Source of the DNA: Pseudomonas xionganensis
Lineage (GTDB): Bacteria > Pseudomonadota > Gammaproteobacteria > Pseudomonadales > Pseudomonadaceae
Assembly: GCF_009763245.1 (NCBI RefSeq)
Contig: NZ_WKJZ01000001.1
Location: 1 to 64,000, forward strand
Direction of reading: 5' to 3'
DNA length: 64,000 bases
The notes below the pieces were generated by a model. That model saw only the letters and a program-made list of their open reading frames with translations. It was not told the DNA's origin and made no database searches. Below, piece after piece: positions 30,286 to 41,800 of the stretch (position 1 is the first letter of the stretch; each line of letters starts with the position of its first letter). The position numbers and the translations under genes were made by a program.

Positions 30286-31329
30286 ATGCCCCGCCTTGCG
30301 CGTCCATTGCTTGCCTGCCTGCTGCTCTGCATCCTGGCCCGCCCTGGCTGGGCCGAAGACAGCCCGGAAGCTGCCGCCGCCACTGACCCGGCGGCCAGCA
30401 ACGCGGAGTCGCCGGACGAGACACCCAGCATAGAGCGTGTGCCCCTGCCTGAGCGCAGCGAGCTGGACACCCGGGCATTGCAGCGCCAGCTGGAACTCAA
30501 GGAGCAACAGCAGCTGCAGGCCGCCGAAGAAGACTTTCTCGCCCTGTGGCTGCCAGCCAATAGCGGCGAAGCCAAAGGCGCGGTGATCCTGCTACCGGGA
30601 GACAACGAGAGTGCCGACTGGCCGCAGGTCATTGGCCCCCTCAGACGCAAACTGCCCGATGGCGGCTGGCACAGTCTGAGCGTGACGCTGCCCGATGCCA
30701 ATAGCGAGGCGCCACCCGTGCGCCAGGCCGAGACAGAGTTCAGCGCCGCTGAAGAGGCCCCCGAGACAGACGCGACAGAAGAGGGCACCCCGTCCGGTGA
30801 AGAAACACCCGCCCCCGAAGCGGCCGATGAAACCGAGCAGCAGCTGGCCGATGCCCCAGCGCCGACAGCCACCCCGCAAACGCCCGAGGCGCGCCGCGAA
30901 GCCCACGGCAAGCGGGTGATGGCCCGTATCGAGGCAGCCATTGCCCTGGCCGAGCAACAGCAGGCACCGAGCATTGTGCTACTCGGTCATGGCAGCGGCG
31001 CCTATTGGGCGGCCCGCTATCTGAGTGAACGCCAACCCGCGAACGTCCGTCATCTGCTGCTGGTCTCCGTCAGCCTGCCCAGCGGTTACGGCCCGCCGCT
31101 GGATGAGCTGATCCCGACGCTGAAACTGCCTACCGGCGACTTCTACTACAAGGATCAGTTGCCTGAACGCCAGGCGGCCAGCCGGCGCATGCAGGCGAGC
31201 AAGCGCCAGCAGCATGCAACCTATATCCAGATCGCCATGAAGGCGCTGCCGGGTAATCGCGAAACCGAACAGGAACAACTATATCGCCGCATCCGCGGCT
31301 GGCTCAGCCTGCAAGTGCAGGACAAATAG
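30286..31329 (+). CDS. DUF3530 family protein, alpha/beta-hydrolase-like, secreted
   Basis: 347 residues. Signal peptide MPRLARPLLACLLLCILARPGWA (quoted as residues 1-20 plus cleavage near AEDS), then a hydrolase-like domain with VILLPGDNESADWP and a nucleophile-elbow-like GHGSG in IVLLGHGSGAYWA. Between them is an acidic low-complexity insertion of about 50 residues (roughly 160-215), rich in Glu, Ala, Pro and Thr. Start at 30286 is chosen because it opens the signal peptide; 15 more codons upstream are open. Synteny matches PA0599. Function unknown. Confidence 0.8.
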   Translation: MPRLARPLLACLLLCILARPGWAEDSPEAAAATDPAASNAESPDETPSIERVPLPERSELDTRALQRQLELKEQQQLQAAEEDFLALWLPANSGEAKGAVILLPGDNESADWPQVIGPLRRKLPDGGWHSLSVTLPDANSEAPPVRQAETEFSAAEEAPETDATEEGTPSGEETPAPEAADETEQQLADAPAPTATPQTPEARREAHGKRVMARIEAAIALAEQQQAPSIVLLGHGSGAYWAARYLSERQPANVRHLLLVSVSLPSGYGPPLDELIPTLKLPTGDFYYKDQLPERQAASRRMQASKRQQHATYIQIAMKALPGNRETEQEQLYRRIRGWLSLQVQDK

Positions 31330-31355
31330 CGCAGACCACACCAACCTGAGGCTTA

Positions 31356-32117
31356 CTAGCGAAAGCCGTGACGCTGACGCAATAGATCATAGGCCTGATG
31401 CAACTCCCGGGTGCGCTCGGTGGCCTCACGTACCCGCTCGGGGCTGGCACCACTGCCGGCCAGTTTGTCCGGATGATGGCGACTGAGCAGGCGTCGATAG
31501 GCACGTTTGATCTGTGCCGGGTCGCTGCCTTCGGCCACGCCGAGCAAGCGCAGGGCCTGCTGATAGCTGGCGCTTGCGGTGCTGACCGGAGCCTTCTGCC
31601 TTGGCCCATAGGCGGCCTGCCACTCCTCCTGGCGAGCTTGCGGCACGTCCAGCCATTTGCCCCAGAGCAGCAGCAGTTCACGCTCGTTACGGCTGATCTG
31701 GCCATCGACCCAGGCCATACGCCAGCCGGCGCGCAGCAGGGTTTCGGCCTGACCGCGCTGCCGACGCAGCAAACCTCGCAAGCGGTCACTGCCGGTCTTG
31801 CCACGGTTGAAGGCGGCGATGGCCGCACGCTGCCCGTCGCTGTCCAGGCCCAGGCGCTGCATCTCGGCACGCGCCTGCTGGATATGCACCGGCAGCACGC
31901 GCCCTTCGCACTTGGCCAGACGCCCCAGCAGGATAAACAGCAGTTCATCCTCACCCGGCATCGCCCGACCGCCCAGGCGCTCACGCAGCTCTGCCCAGGA
32001 GTTCAAGCCCAGGCGTCGGTCCAGCACCTGCCCCAGCAAGCCACCGAGCAGGGCCCCGGGAATGCTGGCCACGGCCAAGCCCGCCGCCGCGCCAAGCAAG
32101 GTAACCGGCCAGAGCAT
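31356..32117 (-). CDS. DjlA-like co-chaperone (TerB plus J domain)
   Basis: 253 residues: an N-terminal glycine-rich membrane segment (about 3-30, LLGAAAGLAVASIPGALLGG), a TerB-like helical domain (about 55-165) and a C-terminal J domain with the HPD motif in LSRHHPDKLAG, which stimulates DnaK. This is the DjlA domain order. It begins directly after the murU stop (TAGATG), as part of the amgK-murU-djlA operon order seen in Pseudomonas (PA0596-PA0598). Confidence 0.88.
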   Translation of the reverse strand: MLWPVTLLGAAAGLAVASIPGALLGGLLGQVLDRRLGLNSWAELRERLGGRAMPGEDELLFILLGRLAKCEGRVLPVHIQQARAEMQRLGLDSDGQRAAIAAFNRGKTGSDRLRGLLRRQRGQAETLLRAGWRMAWVDGQISRNERELLLLWGKWLDVPQARQEEWQAAYGPRQKAPVSTASASYQQALRLLGVAEGSDPAQIKRAYRRLLSRHHPDKLAGSGASPERVREATERTRELHQAYDLLRQRHGFR

Positions 32118-33811
<1,694 letters not shown>

Positions 33812-33935
33812 TACAAGGGTCTCCGACGGCGCTAGCCGTTGCGCGGGTCATGCTTTATTATCCAGCATCTTTTCAAGCCCATCGAGAGGCGTGCGGCCTC
33901 AGGGCATGGCGCGCAGGAAGCCCGGATAAAATAAG

Positions 33936-36692
33936 ATGGCAGTAAAATACCCCGCGTTTCGCAAGAAATTCCCCCTATTGGTCACCGGTAGCCTGCTGGC
34001 ACTGCAACCTCTAGCCGTCCAATACAGCAGCGCCGCCGAGCAGTATGACTGCCAGGCATCGGCAACCGGCGGCTGGGCCTGTACGCCCAAGAGCGCCACC
34101 GCGGCCCTGCCGGCTCGCCCCGTACCACGCGGCGCGGTTGCTGAAAGTACGCAGGACGGCAGCCAAGCCAAATCAGAGCAACAGGTTACGCTGGTGACCG
34201 AGAGCCGCGGCAAGGGCCTGGCCTCGCGTAGCGCCGACTATAGCCATCTGGACTGGGTGCCACGGGAAAAACTCACCGCCGCCCAGCTGGCCGAGGCTGG
34301 CCCTTACTGCGCCGGGGCCTATATCGAGCCGACTCGCCCGGGGATGAATGACACCACGCCGATGGATGAGGCGCCCATGTTCGTGTCGGCCAAGGCCTCG
34401 CGCTTCGAGCAGGAAGAACAGGTAGCCACCCTGGCCGGTGACGTGGTGCTGCGCCAGGCCGGCATGCAGGTCGAAGCCGAAGAGGCCAACCTGTATCAGC
34501 TGGAAAACCGCGGCGAGCTGGTTGGCAATGTGCGCCTGCGTGACCAGGGCATGCTGGTGGTCGGCGACCGCGCCGAGTTGCAACTGGACAACGGTGAGGC
34601 CAAGGTCGACAACGCCGAGTACGTGCTGCACGCCAACCATACCCGCGGCAGTGCGCTGTACGCCAAGCGCGAAGAGAGCGCGATCATTCGCCTGAAAGAC
34701 GGCACCTACACCAGCTGCGAACCCGGCAGCAACGCCTGGCACCTCAAGGGCAACAACATCACCCTGAACCCGGCCACCGGCTTCGGCACCGCGACCAATG
34801 TCACCCTGCGGGTAAAGAACATTCCGGTGTTCTACACCCCCTATATCTATTTCCCGATCGATGATCGTCGCCAGTCCGGTTTCCTGCCGCCGAGCATCAG
34901 CAGCTCCAGCGACAATGGCGTCACGCTGAAAACGCCGTACTACTTCAACCTGGCGCCCAACTACGACGCCACCCTGTACCCCACCTATATGACCGATCGC
35001 GGCTTGCTGATGGAAGGCGAATTCCGCTACCTGACCAAGAGCAGTGAAGGCCAGGTGGGCGGCGCCTTCCTCGATGACAGCAACGACGACCGCAAGCTGA
35101 TGTCCGAGTACGAGGATCAGCGCTGGATGTACAGCTGGCAGCACAAGCAGGGCCTGGATTCGCGCCTGCTGGCTGAAGTGGACTACACCGATATCAGCGA
35201 CCCTTATTACTTCCAGGACCTTGACACCGATCTGGGCCTTGATGCCGGCAGTCATGTCGATCAGCGCGGCACCTTGACCTATCGAGGCGACAGCTACACC
35301 GCACGCCTGAGCGCGCATGCTTATGAACTGGCCAATATCACCGATGTCACCCCCTACAATCGCCTGCCGCAGCTGACCCTCAATGGCGAGCTGCCATTCC
35401 ATCCGGGCGGTTTGGACTTTAGCTATCGCACCGAGTACGTGCGTTTTGATCGCAATCTACGTTCGGGTCTGTTCAGTGACGAAGATGGCGACACTGAAGA
35501 CTGGTATGACGAACGCTTGCGGGGTCTGGCCCGCGCTAACGGCGAGCGCGTGCATCTGGAGCCGTCCATCAGCCTGCCGCTGAATTGGACATGGGGCTTT
35601 GTGACACCCAAGGTCAAATATCTGTACACCAACTATGACCTTAGCCTGGATAGTCAAGGTAAAAACAGCCTGTTGCCTGAGCAGACGTTCAAGGACAGCC
35701 AGGACCGTGGTATTGCCACATTCAGCCTGGACAGCGGACTTTATTTCGATCGCGAAACCCAACTGTTCGGCAAAAGCTACCGCCAGACCCTGGAGCCGCG
35801 ACTCTTCTATCTCTACGTACCGGAAGAGGATCAAACAGATATTCCGGTATTCGACAGCGGTGAATATTCGTTCAGCTATGCTTCGCTGTTTCGCGAAAAC
35901 CGCTTCTCCGGCACTGATCGGATAGGTGACGAGAATCGCCTGTCCCTGGGCGTCACCAATCGCTGGATCGAGGCGAATGGCTTTGAGCGCCAACGCTTCA
36001 GCATCGGACAGGCATTCTACTTCCGCGATAGAAAAGTACAGATGCCTGGTCTTGACTATCGCACCCGAGGTGACGCCCAGGCGTCGGTCTCGCCCTATGC
36101 GCTGCACTATCTCTATCGCTTTAACCGAGACTGGCGCTTTAGCTCCGACTTCAACTGGGACCCAGATTCTGGCAGCACCCGCTCGGGTAGCGCCATGTTC
36201 CATTACCAGCCGGAAGCCAATCCGAACAAGATCGTTAACGCCGGCTACCGCTACCGAAATGACACCGTACGCTATGACGAAGCCAGTGGTGACTGGATTG
36301 TAGGCGGAGGCGATTACGGCACACCGGGCTCCCCCGAGTACATCAAGGACTACTACAAAGTCAGCCAGCATGACTTCTCCGTCATCTGGCCAATCGTGCC
36401 ACAGTGGAGCGCCATTTCTCGCTGGCAGTACGACTACAACCGCAGCCGTACGATAGAAGCCTTTGCCGGCTTCGAGTACGACAGCTGCTGCTGGAAACTG
36501 CGCCTGATCAACCGTTACTGGATTGACTACGACGAAGTGAGCCTCAATCCCTCTCGTAACGACCAGGCAGATAGCGGCATATTCCTGCAAATAGTGCTCA
36601 AGGGCCTGGGTGGCGTAATGGGCAACAAGGTTGAGACTTTCCTCGACGAAGGCATTCAAGGTTACCGTGAACGTGAAGACAAAGCTTTCTAA
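33936..36692 (+). CDS. lptD: LPS-assembly outer-membrane protein LptD
   Basis: Outer-membrane translocon that inserts LPS into the outer leaflet together with LptE. 918 residues: signal peptide (about 1-33), OstA/LptA-like beta-jellyroll (about 140-290), then a large beta-barrel. The four conserved cysteines that make the interlocked disulfides are visible: two near the N terminus (DCQATG, WACTPK), one in [11 protein letters not shown], and a CC pair in [11 protein letters not shown]. The barrel half (about 35600-36650) has clearly lower GC than the N-terminal half. surA begins inside its 3' end. Confidence 0.95.
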   Translation: MAVKYPAFRKKFPLLVTGSLLALQPLAVQYSSAAEQYDCQASATGGWACTPKSATAALPARPVPRGAVAESTQDGSQAKSEQQVTLVTESRGKGLASRSADYSHLDWVPREKLTAAQLAEAGPYCAGAYIEPTRPGMNDTTPMDEAPMFVSAKASRFEQEEQVATLAGDVVLRQAGMQVEAEEANLYQLENRGELVGNVRLRDQGMLVVGDRAELQLDNGEAKVDNAEYVLHANHTRGSALYAKREESAIIRLKDGTYTSCEPGSNAWHLKGNNITLNPATGFGTATNVTLRVKNIPVFYTPYIYFPIDDRRQSGFLPPSISSSSDNGVTLKTPYYFNLAPNYDATLYPTYMTDRGLLMEGEFRYLTKSSEGQVGGAFLDDSNDDRKLMSEYEDQRWMYSWQHKQGLDSRLLAEVDYTDISDPYYFQDLDTDLGLDAGSHVDQRGTLTYRGDSYTARLSAHAYELANITDVTPYNRLPQLTLNGELPFHPGGLDFSYRTEYVRFDRNLRSGLFSDEDGDTEDWYDERLRGLARANGERVHLEPSISLPLNWTWGFVTPKVKYLYTNYDLSLDSQGKNSLLPEQTFKDSQDRGIATFSLDSGLYFDRETQLFGKSYRQTLEPRLFYLYVPEEDQTDIPVFDSGEYSFSYASLFRENRFSGTDRIGDENRLSLGVTNRWIEANGFERQRFSIGQAFYFRDRKVQMPGLDYRTRGDAQASVSPYALHYLYRFNRDWRFSSDFNWDPDSGSTRSGSAMFHYQPEANPNKIVNAGYRYRNDTVRYDEASGDWIVGGGDYGTPGSPEYIKDYYKVSQHDFSVIWPIVPQWSAISRWQYDYNRSRTIEAFAGFEYDSCCWKLRLINRYWIDYDEVSLNPSRNDQADSGIFLQIVLKGLGGVMGNKVETFLDEGIQGYREREDKAF

Positions 36693-37965
36693 CTGCATGC
36701 GCCCGCTGCTGCTGGGCGCGCTGCTGATCACCACCGGGGCCCAGGCCCAGGTACAGCCACTGAACCGGGTCGTGGCCATCGTCGATAACGACGTGGTCAT
36801 GCAAAGCCAGCTGGACACCCGTCTGCGCGAAGTGCAGCAGACCATCGCCCAGCGTGGCGCGGCCCTGCCGCCGGAGCATGTGCTCAGCCAGCAGGTGCTG
36901 GAACGCCTGATCATCGAAAATATCCAGCTGCAGATCGGTGAACGCTCGGGCATCCGCATCACCGATGAAGAACTGAACCAGGCCATGGAAACCATTGCCC
37001 AGCGCAATGGCATGAACCTCGATCAGTTCCGCTCTGCCCTGGCGGCCGACGGTCTGTCCTATATGGACGCCCGCGACCAGATCAAGCGCGAGATGATCAT
37101 CAGCCGCGTGCGCCAGCGCCGGGTGGCCGAACGTATTCAGGTCACCGATCAGGAAATCCAGAACTTCCTCGCCTCGGACCTGGGCAAGATGCAGCTCTCC
37201 GCCGAGTTTCGCCTGGCCAATATCCTGATTCCCGTGCCGGAAGGTGCATCGCCCAGCGCCATCCAGGCAGCCGAGCGCCAGGCCCAGGAGGTGTACCAGC
37301 AGTTGCAACAAGGCGCCGATTTCGCCCAGCTGGCCATCGCCCAGTCCGCCAGTGAAACCGCGCTGGAAGGCGGCGAAATGGGCTGGCGCAAGGCCGGGCA
37401 GTTGCCTCCGCCCTTCGACCGCATGATCAGCGCCCTGGGCGTCGGCCAGGTGACCGAGCCGCTGCGCACCCCAGGCGGTTTTATCATGCTCAAGCTGCTG
37501 GACAAGCGTGGCGGCGACAGCCAGGTGCGTGATGAGGTCAATGTCCGCCATATCCTGATCAAGCCCAGCGAGATCCGCAGCGAAGCCGACGCCCAGCGTT
37601 TGGCCGAGCGTCTGTATCAGCGCATCAAGGCCGGGGAAGATTTCGCCGAGCTGGCAAAGAACTTCTCCGAAGACCCAGGCTCGGCCCTCAATGGCGGCGT
37701 GCTCAGCTGGATCGACCCGAATGCCCTGGTGCCGGAATTCCGCGCAGTGATGGAACAGACCCCGGCGGGTGAGCTGTCCAAGCCGTTCAAGAGCCCCTTC
37801 GGCTGGCACGTGCTGGAAGTCCTCGGCCGTCGCGCCACCGACACCAGTGAGCAGTTCCGCGAGCAGCAAGCCGCCAACCTGCTGCGCAATCGCAAGTACG
37901 AGGAAGAGCTGCAGGCCTGGCTGCGCCAGATCCGCGACGAGGCTTACGTCGAAACCAAGCTCTGA
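36673..37965 (+). CDS. surA: Periplasmic peptidyl-prolyl isomerase and chaperone SurA
   Basis: Chaperone for outer-membrane proteins, including LptD itself. About 430 residues: signal peptide ending near TTGAQA, an N-terminal SurA domain ([16 protein letters not shown]), two parvulin domains (about 170-270 and 285-380; [21 protein letters not shown]) and a C-terminal helix. GTG 36673 gives the usual length and overlaps lptD by 20 bp; a GTG at 36667 with AAGG five bases upstream is equally possible. Followed by a strong terminator, so lptD-surA form one unit here. Confidence 0.93.
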   Translation: MKTKLSNCMRPLLLGALLITTGAQAQVQPLNRVVAIVDNDVVMQSQLDTRLREVQQTIAQRGAALPPEHVLSQQVLERLIIENIQLQIGERSGIRITDEELNQAMETIAQRNGMNLDQFRSALAADGLSYMDARDQIKREMIISRVRQRRVAERIQVTDQEIQNFLASDLGKMQLSAEFRLANILIPVPEGASPSAIQAAERQAQEVYQQLQQGADFAQLAIAQSASETALEGGEMGWRKAGQLPPPFDRMISALGVGQVTEPLRTPGGFIMLKLLDKRGGDSQVRDEVNVRHILIKPSEIRSEADAQRLAERLYQRIKAGEDFAELAKNFSEDPGSALNGGVLSWIDPNALVPEFRAVMEQTPAGELSKPFKSPFGWHVLEVLGRRATDTSEQFREQQAANLLRNRKYEEELQAWLRQIRDEAYVETKL

Positions 37966-37980
37966 CCCTTGATACCGTTA

Positions 37981-38008
37981 AAAGCCCGACCCAGCTGTCG
38001 GGCTTTTT
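37981..38008 (+). terminator. Rho-independent terminator after surA
   Basis: A 10-bp stem AAAGCCCGAC (37981-37990) and GTCGGGCTTT (37997-38006) with a CCAGCT loop, followed by a T-run to 38008. It would also act weakly on the minus strand. It separates lptD-surA from pdxA at least partly. Confidence 0.88.
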
Positions 38009-38063
38009 CGTTTCTGCCGCGCAGACCTAAGATAGACCCACACCTGACTGACGAGAGCCCTGC

Positions 38064-39053
38064 ATGACTGCCCTCCTTTTCGCCCTGACCCCGGGCGAGC
38101 CCGCCGGTATCGGCCCCGATCTGTGCCTGCTGCAGGCCCGCGATGCGCAGCCCCACGCCCTGGTGGCCATCGCCAGCCGCCAGCTGCTGAGCGAGCGAGC
38201 GGCTCAGCTGGGTGTGCAGATCCAGTTGCTCGACGTAGGCCCGGGACGCTGGCCGCAGCAGCCGGCACCCGCCGGCAGCCTGTATGTCTGGGATACGCCG
38301 CTGGCTGCACCCGTACGGCCCGGCCAGCTCGACCCGGCCAATGCCGCCTATGTGCTGCAGACCCTGACCCGCGCCGGCCAGGGCTGTCTGGACGGCACCT
38401 TCGCCGGAATGATCACCGCCCCGGTGCACAAGGGTGTGATCAACGAGGCGGGCATCGCTTTCTCCGGGCATACCGAGTTTCTCGCCGAACTCACCGCCAC
38501 CGAGCAGGTGGTGATGATGCTCGCCACCCGTGGCCTGCGCGTGGCCCTGGTCACCACCCACCTGCCGCTGCGCCAGGTGGCCGATGCCATTACCGGCGAG
38601 CGCCTGCAGCGGGTCACGCGCATTCTGCATGCCGACCTGCAAAACAAGTTCGGCATCGCCCAGCCGCGCATCCTGGTCTGCGGCCTCAACCCCCATGCCG
38701 GCGAGGGTGGCCACCTGGGGCGCGAGGAAATCGAGATTGTCGAACCGACCCTGGAGCAGCTGCGCCAGGAGGGCATGCAGCTGATCGGCCCGCTGCCGGC
38801 CGACACCCTGTTCACCCCCAAGCACCTGGAACACTGCGATGCGGTGCTGGCCATGTACCACGACCAGGGCCTGCCGGTGCTCAAGTACAAGGGTTTCGGT
38901 GCGGCGGTGAATGTCACCCTGGGCCTGCCGATCATCCGCACCTCGGTGGACCACGGCACCGCCCTGGATCTGGCAGGCAGCGGCCAAATCGACGGCGGCA
39001 GCCTGCAGGTGGCCCTGGAAACCGCCTACCAGATGGCCGCCAGCCGCGCCTGA
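38064..39053 (+). CDS. pdxA: 4-hydroxythreonine-4-phosphate dehydrogenase
   Basis: NAD-dependent oxidation of 4-phosphohydroxythreonine in pyridoxal phosphate synthesis. 329 residues; conserved [36 protein letters not shown] (metal His) and [13 protein letters not shown]. Lies 98 bp after surA, past a terminator, so it probably has its own promoter or reads through. Confidence 0.95.
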   Translation: MTALLFALTPGEPAGIGPDLCLLQARDAQPHALVAIASRQLLSERAAQLGVQIQLLDVGPGRWPQQPAPAGSLYVWDTPLAAPVRPGQLDPANAAYVLQTLTRAGQGCLDGTFAGMITAPVHKGVINEAGIAFSGHTEFLAELTATEQVVMMLATRGLRVALVTTHLPLRQVADAITGERLQRVTRILHADLQNKFGIAQPRILVCGLNPHAGEGGHLGREEIEIVEPTLEQLRQEGMQLIGPLPADTLFTPKHLEHCDAVLAMYHDQGLPVLKYKGFGAAVNVTLGLPIIRTSVDHGTALDLAGSGQIDGGSLQVALETAYQMAASRA

Positions 39054-39066
39054 AACCAGGCTCACA

Positions 39067-39098
39067 CATTGGCGGCGCTACGGCTTGCGCCGCCAATG
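39067..39098. other. Stem-loop between pdxA and rsmA
   Basis: A perfect 12-bp inverted repeat CATTGGCGGCGC (39067-39078) with 39087-39098, 8-nt loop. There is no T-run on either side (ATTGGCGG arms continue into CTGTTAAAC), so it is a stable RNA stem or small palindromic repeat rather than a classic terminator. A run of AAGCTTG-CGGCTTGAAGCTTGG short repeats follows just before rsmA. Confidence 0.55.
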
Positions 39099-39162
39099 CT
39101 GTTAAACTGCCGCTCTTTGTTTGCGCTTTAAGCTTGCGGCTTGAAGCTTGGAGCTACCCCCG

Positions 39163-39969
39163 ATGTCCGACTACCAACACCGCGCGCGCAAGCGCTTTGG
39201 CCAGAACTTCCTGCACGACGCCGGGGTGATCGACCGCATCCTGCGGGCCATCCGCGCCAAGGAAGGCGAGCGCATGCTGGAAATCGGCCCGGGTCAGGGC
39301 GCCCTGACCGAGGGTTTGCTGGGCAGCGGCGCGCAGCTCGACGTGATCGAACTGGACCGCGATCTGATCCCGATCCTGCAAGGCCAGTTCGGCGACAACC
39401 CGCGCTTCAAGCTGAACCAGGGCGATGCCCTGAAGTTCGACTTCAGCCAGTTGCAGGCCGAACCCCACAGCCTGCGGGTGGTGGGCAACCTGCCCTACAA
39501 CATCTCCACCCCGCTGATCTTCCATCTGCTGGATAACGCCGAGCTGATCCGCGACATGCACTTTATGCTGCAGAAGGAAGTGGTCGAACGCCTGGCCGCC
39601 ACGCCCGGCGGGGGCGACTGGGGGCGCCTGTCGATCATGGTGCAGTACCACTGTCGGGTCGAGCACCTGTTCAATGTCGGCCCCGGCGCCTTCAATCCGC
39701 CACCCAAGGTCGAATCGGCCATTGTGCGCCTGGTGCCCCACGAGGTGCTACCGCATCCAGCCAAGGATCATCGCCTGCTGGAGCGGGTGGTGCGCGAAGC
39801 CTTTAACCAGCGGCGCAAGACCCTGCGCAACACCCTCAAGGCCCTGTTGCCGGCCAGCGCCATCGAAGCCGCCGAGGTGGATGGCAGCCTGCGCCCCGAG
39901 CAACTGGATCTGGCAGCCTTTGTCCGCCTGGCCGATCAACTGGCCATGCAGCCCGGCAATGCCGACTAA
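39163..39969 (+). CDS. rsmA: 16S rRNA (adenine1518/1519-N6)-dimethyltransferase
   Basis: KsgA/RsmA dimethylates two adjacent adenosines of helix 45 in 16S rRNA late in 30S assembly. 268 residues with the N-terminal FGQNFLHD signature, SAM motif I LEIGPGQGALTE and catalytic motif IV NLPYNIST. MSDYQHRARKRFG is the conserved start, with GGAG nine bases upstream; five more codons are open upstream. Followed after 30 bp by apaG. Confidence 0.95.
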   Translation: MSDYQHRARKRFGQNFLHDAGVIDRILRAIRAKEGERMLEIGPGQGALTEGLLGSGAQLDVIELDRDLIPILQGQFGDNPRFKLNQGDALKFDFSQLQAEPHSLRVVGNLPYNISTPLIFHLLDNAELIRDMHFMLQKEVVERLAATPGGGDWGRLSIMVQYHCRVEHLFNVGPGAFNPPPKVESAIVRLVPHEVLPHPAKDHRLLERVVREAFNQRRKTLRNTLKALLPASAIEAAEVDGSLRPEQLDLAAFVRLADQLAMQPGNAD

Positions 39970-39999
39970 AATAAGCAGCAGCCGAGCGAGCCAGCCCCT

Positions 40000-40380
40000 A
40001 TGAGCGATCCCCGTTATCAGGTCGATGTCAGCGTCGTCACCCGCTATCTGCCGGAGCAGTCGCAGCCGGAGCAGAACCGCTTCGCCTTCGCCTACACCGT
40101 TACCGTGAACAACAACGGCCAGCTGCCGGCCAAACTGCTCTCGCGGCACTGGATCATCACCAACGGCGACGGTGGCGTGCAGGAAGTACGCGGCGCCGGC
40201 GTGGTCGGCCAGCAGCCACTGATCGAACCCGGCAAGAGCCACACCTACAGCAGCGGCACGGTGATGAGCACCCGGGTCGGCACCATGCAGGGCAGTTATC
40301 AGATGCTGGCCGAAGACGGCAAACGCTTCGACGCCCTGATCGCCCCCTTTCGCCTGGCTGTTCCGGGCTCCCTGCACTGA
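40000..40380 (+). CDS. apaG: ApaG domain protein
   Basis: 126-residue ApaG, a fibronectin-III-like beta sandwich; conserved stretches [26 protein letters not shown] and [10 protein letters not shown] are seen. Linked to cobalt and magnesium tolerance in Salmonella, with no proven biochemical activity. Its stop overlaps the apaH start by one base (TGATG), the universal apaG-apaH pairing. Confidence 0.94.
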   Translation: MSDPRYQVDVSVVTRYLPEQSQPEQNRFAFAYTVTVNNNGQLPAKLLSRHWIITNGDGGVQEVRGAGVVGQQPLIEPGKSHTYSSGTVMSTRVGTMQGSYQMLAEDGKRFDALIAPFRLAVPGSLH

Positions 40381-41201
40381 TGGCGGTGTATGCAGTCGGT
40401 GACCTGCAAGGTTGCCTGAAGCCCCTGCAATGCCTGCTTGAGCGCGTGGCCTTCGACCCGGCCCAGGATCAGCTGTGGCTGGTCGGCGATCTGGTCAATC
40501 GCGGGCCGCAGTCCCTGGAAACCCTGCGTTTTCTCTATTCCATCCGCCACGCGCTGACCTGCGTGCTGGGCAACCATGACCTGCACCTGCTGGCCGTGGC
40601 GCACAATATCGAGCGTCTGAAAAAGGGCGACACCCTGCGCGAAATTATCGACGCCCCGGATGCCACCGACCTGCTCGACTGGCTGCGCCAACAGAAGCTC
40701 CTGCATTACGATGAAGCCCGCAATACCGCCCTGGTGCATGCCGGCATCCCACCGCAGTGGAGCATCGGCAAGGCGCTCAAGCGCGCTGCCGAGGTCGAGG
40801 AAGCATTGCGTGACGATGCGCGCCTGCCGCTGTTTCTCGACGGCATGTACGGCAACGAACCGGCCAAGTGGGACAAGGATTTGCACGGTGTCACCCGCCT
40901 GCGGGTGATCACCAACTACCTGACCCGCATGCGCTTCTGCACGGCCGATGGCACCCTGGATCTGAAAAGCAAGGAAGGCCTGGACAGCGCGCCGCCCGGC
41001 TACGCACCCTGGTTCAGCCACAAGCAGCGCAAGACTCGTGAGCAGCGCATCATCTTCGGTCACTGGGCAGCCCTGGAAGGCCAGTGCCAGGAACCCAATG
41101 TCATCGCCCTGGACACCGGCTGCGTATGGGGCGCCCGCATGACCCTGATCAACATCGACAGCGACGAACGTCATAGCTGCGACTGTAAGGAGCCCGCATG
41201 A
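40380..41201 (+). CDS. apaH: Symmetrical bis(5'-nucleosyl)-tetraphosphatase
   Basis: Hydrolyses Ap4A to two ADP and also decaps Np4-RNA. 273-residue calcineurin-like phosphoesterase with the metal motifs [19 protein letters not shown] and [11 protein letters not shown], and a later GHWAALEG. It overlaps apaG by 1 bp and glpE by 4 bp. Confidence 0.95.
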   Translation: MAVYAVGDLQGCLKPLQCLLERVAFDPAQDQLWLVGDLVNRGPQSLETLRFLYSIRHALTCVLGNHDLHLLAVAHNIERLKKGDTLREIIDAPDATDLLDWLRQQKLLHYDEARNTALVHAGIPPQWSIGKALKRAAEVEEALRDDARLPLFLDGMYGNEPAKWDKDLHGVTRLRVITNYLTRMRFCTADGTLDLKSKEGLDSAPPGYAPWFSHKQRKTREQRIIFGHWAALEGQCQEPNVIALDTGCVWGARMTLINIDSDERHSCDCKEPA

Positions 41202-41527
41202 GCGAATTCAAACGCATTCCCCCCGAGCAGGCCCAGGCCCTGCGCCAGCAAGGCGCGGTGGTGGTGGATATCCGCGACCCGCAGAGCTTTGCCCTGGGTC
41301 ATATCAGCGGCTCGCAGCACCTGGACAACCACTCCCTGGCGGACTTTATCCGCAACGCCGATCTGGATGCCCCGCTGATCGTCGCCTGCTATCACGGCAA
41401 CTCCAGCCAGAGCGCCGCCGCCTACCTGGTGGGCCAGGGCTTCAGCGAGGTGTACAGCCTCGATGGTGGTTTTGAACTGTGGCGCGCCACCTACCCGGGC
41501 GACACCGCGCAAAGCCCGGAAGAATAA
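41198..41527 (+). CDS. glpE: Thiosulfate sulfurtransferase GlpE
   Basis: Single-domain rhodanese of 109 residues. Active-site loop CYHGNSS with nucleophile C64. Transfers sulfane sulfur from thiosulfate to thiol acceptors. Translation is coupled to apaH by an ATGA overlap. It ends the rsmA-apaG-apaH-glpE run; the 273 bp to prkA carry no gene. Confidence 0.93.
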   Translation: MSEFKRIPPEQAQALRQQGAVVVDIRDPQSFALGHISGSQHLDNHSLADFIRNADLDAPLIVACYHGNSSQSAAAYLVGQGFSEVYSLDGGFELWRATYPGDTAQSPEE

Positions 41528-41612
41528 ATTTTTCCCCGCCCCAGGCCGCGCGGGTCGTGGCCTGCCGGGCATTCCCGACCAGCGGTAATATCCTGTTATC
41601 CTTCGCCGCCCC

Positions 41613-41639
41613 TTGACCTCGCCGATTCCGAACTATTCT
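41613..41639 (+). promoter_or_regulatory. Weak candidate promoter for prkA
   Basis: TTGACC (41613-41618) and TATTCT (41634-41639) are only 15 bp apart, short for sigma-70. The segment CTATTCTT also resembles a stationary-phase sigma -10. The rest of 41528-41800 holds a CAGGCC...GGCCTG stem just past glpE and no reading frame with support. Confidence 0.25.
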
Positions 41640-41800
41640 TAGTCCAGGCCACCCAAAACAAGGTAGAGCCGGTCCACCGGCATCCGGGCCATCGGTAAGA
41701 CTTTTAGGTGTACTGGGGGATTAATCCCGGCGACTCCCGCCGGAACGACCAGCGCCCGACCGATCCCGCCCCGGCTCTCAGCATCGAGCGAGGTGAAGTC

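Noticed and set aside
33812..33935. Sigma-E type or sigma-70 promoter for lptD
   Set aside because: TATTAT at 33856-33861 is present, but TTGCGC is only 11 bp upstream and no other -35 fits; no confident call.
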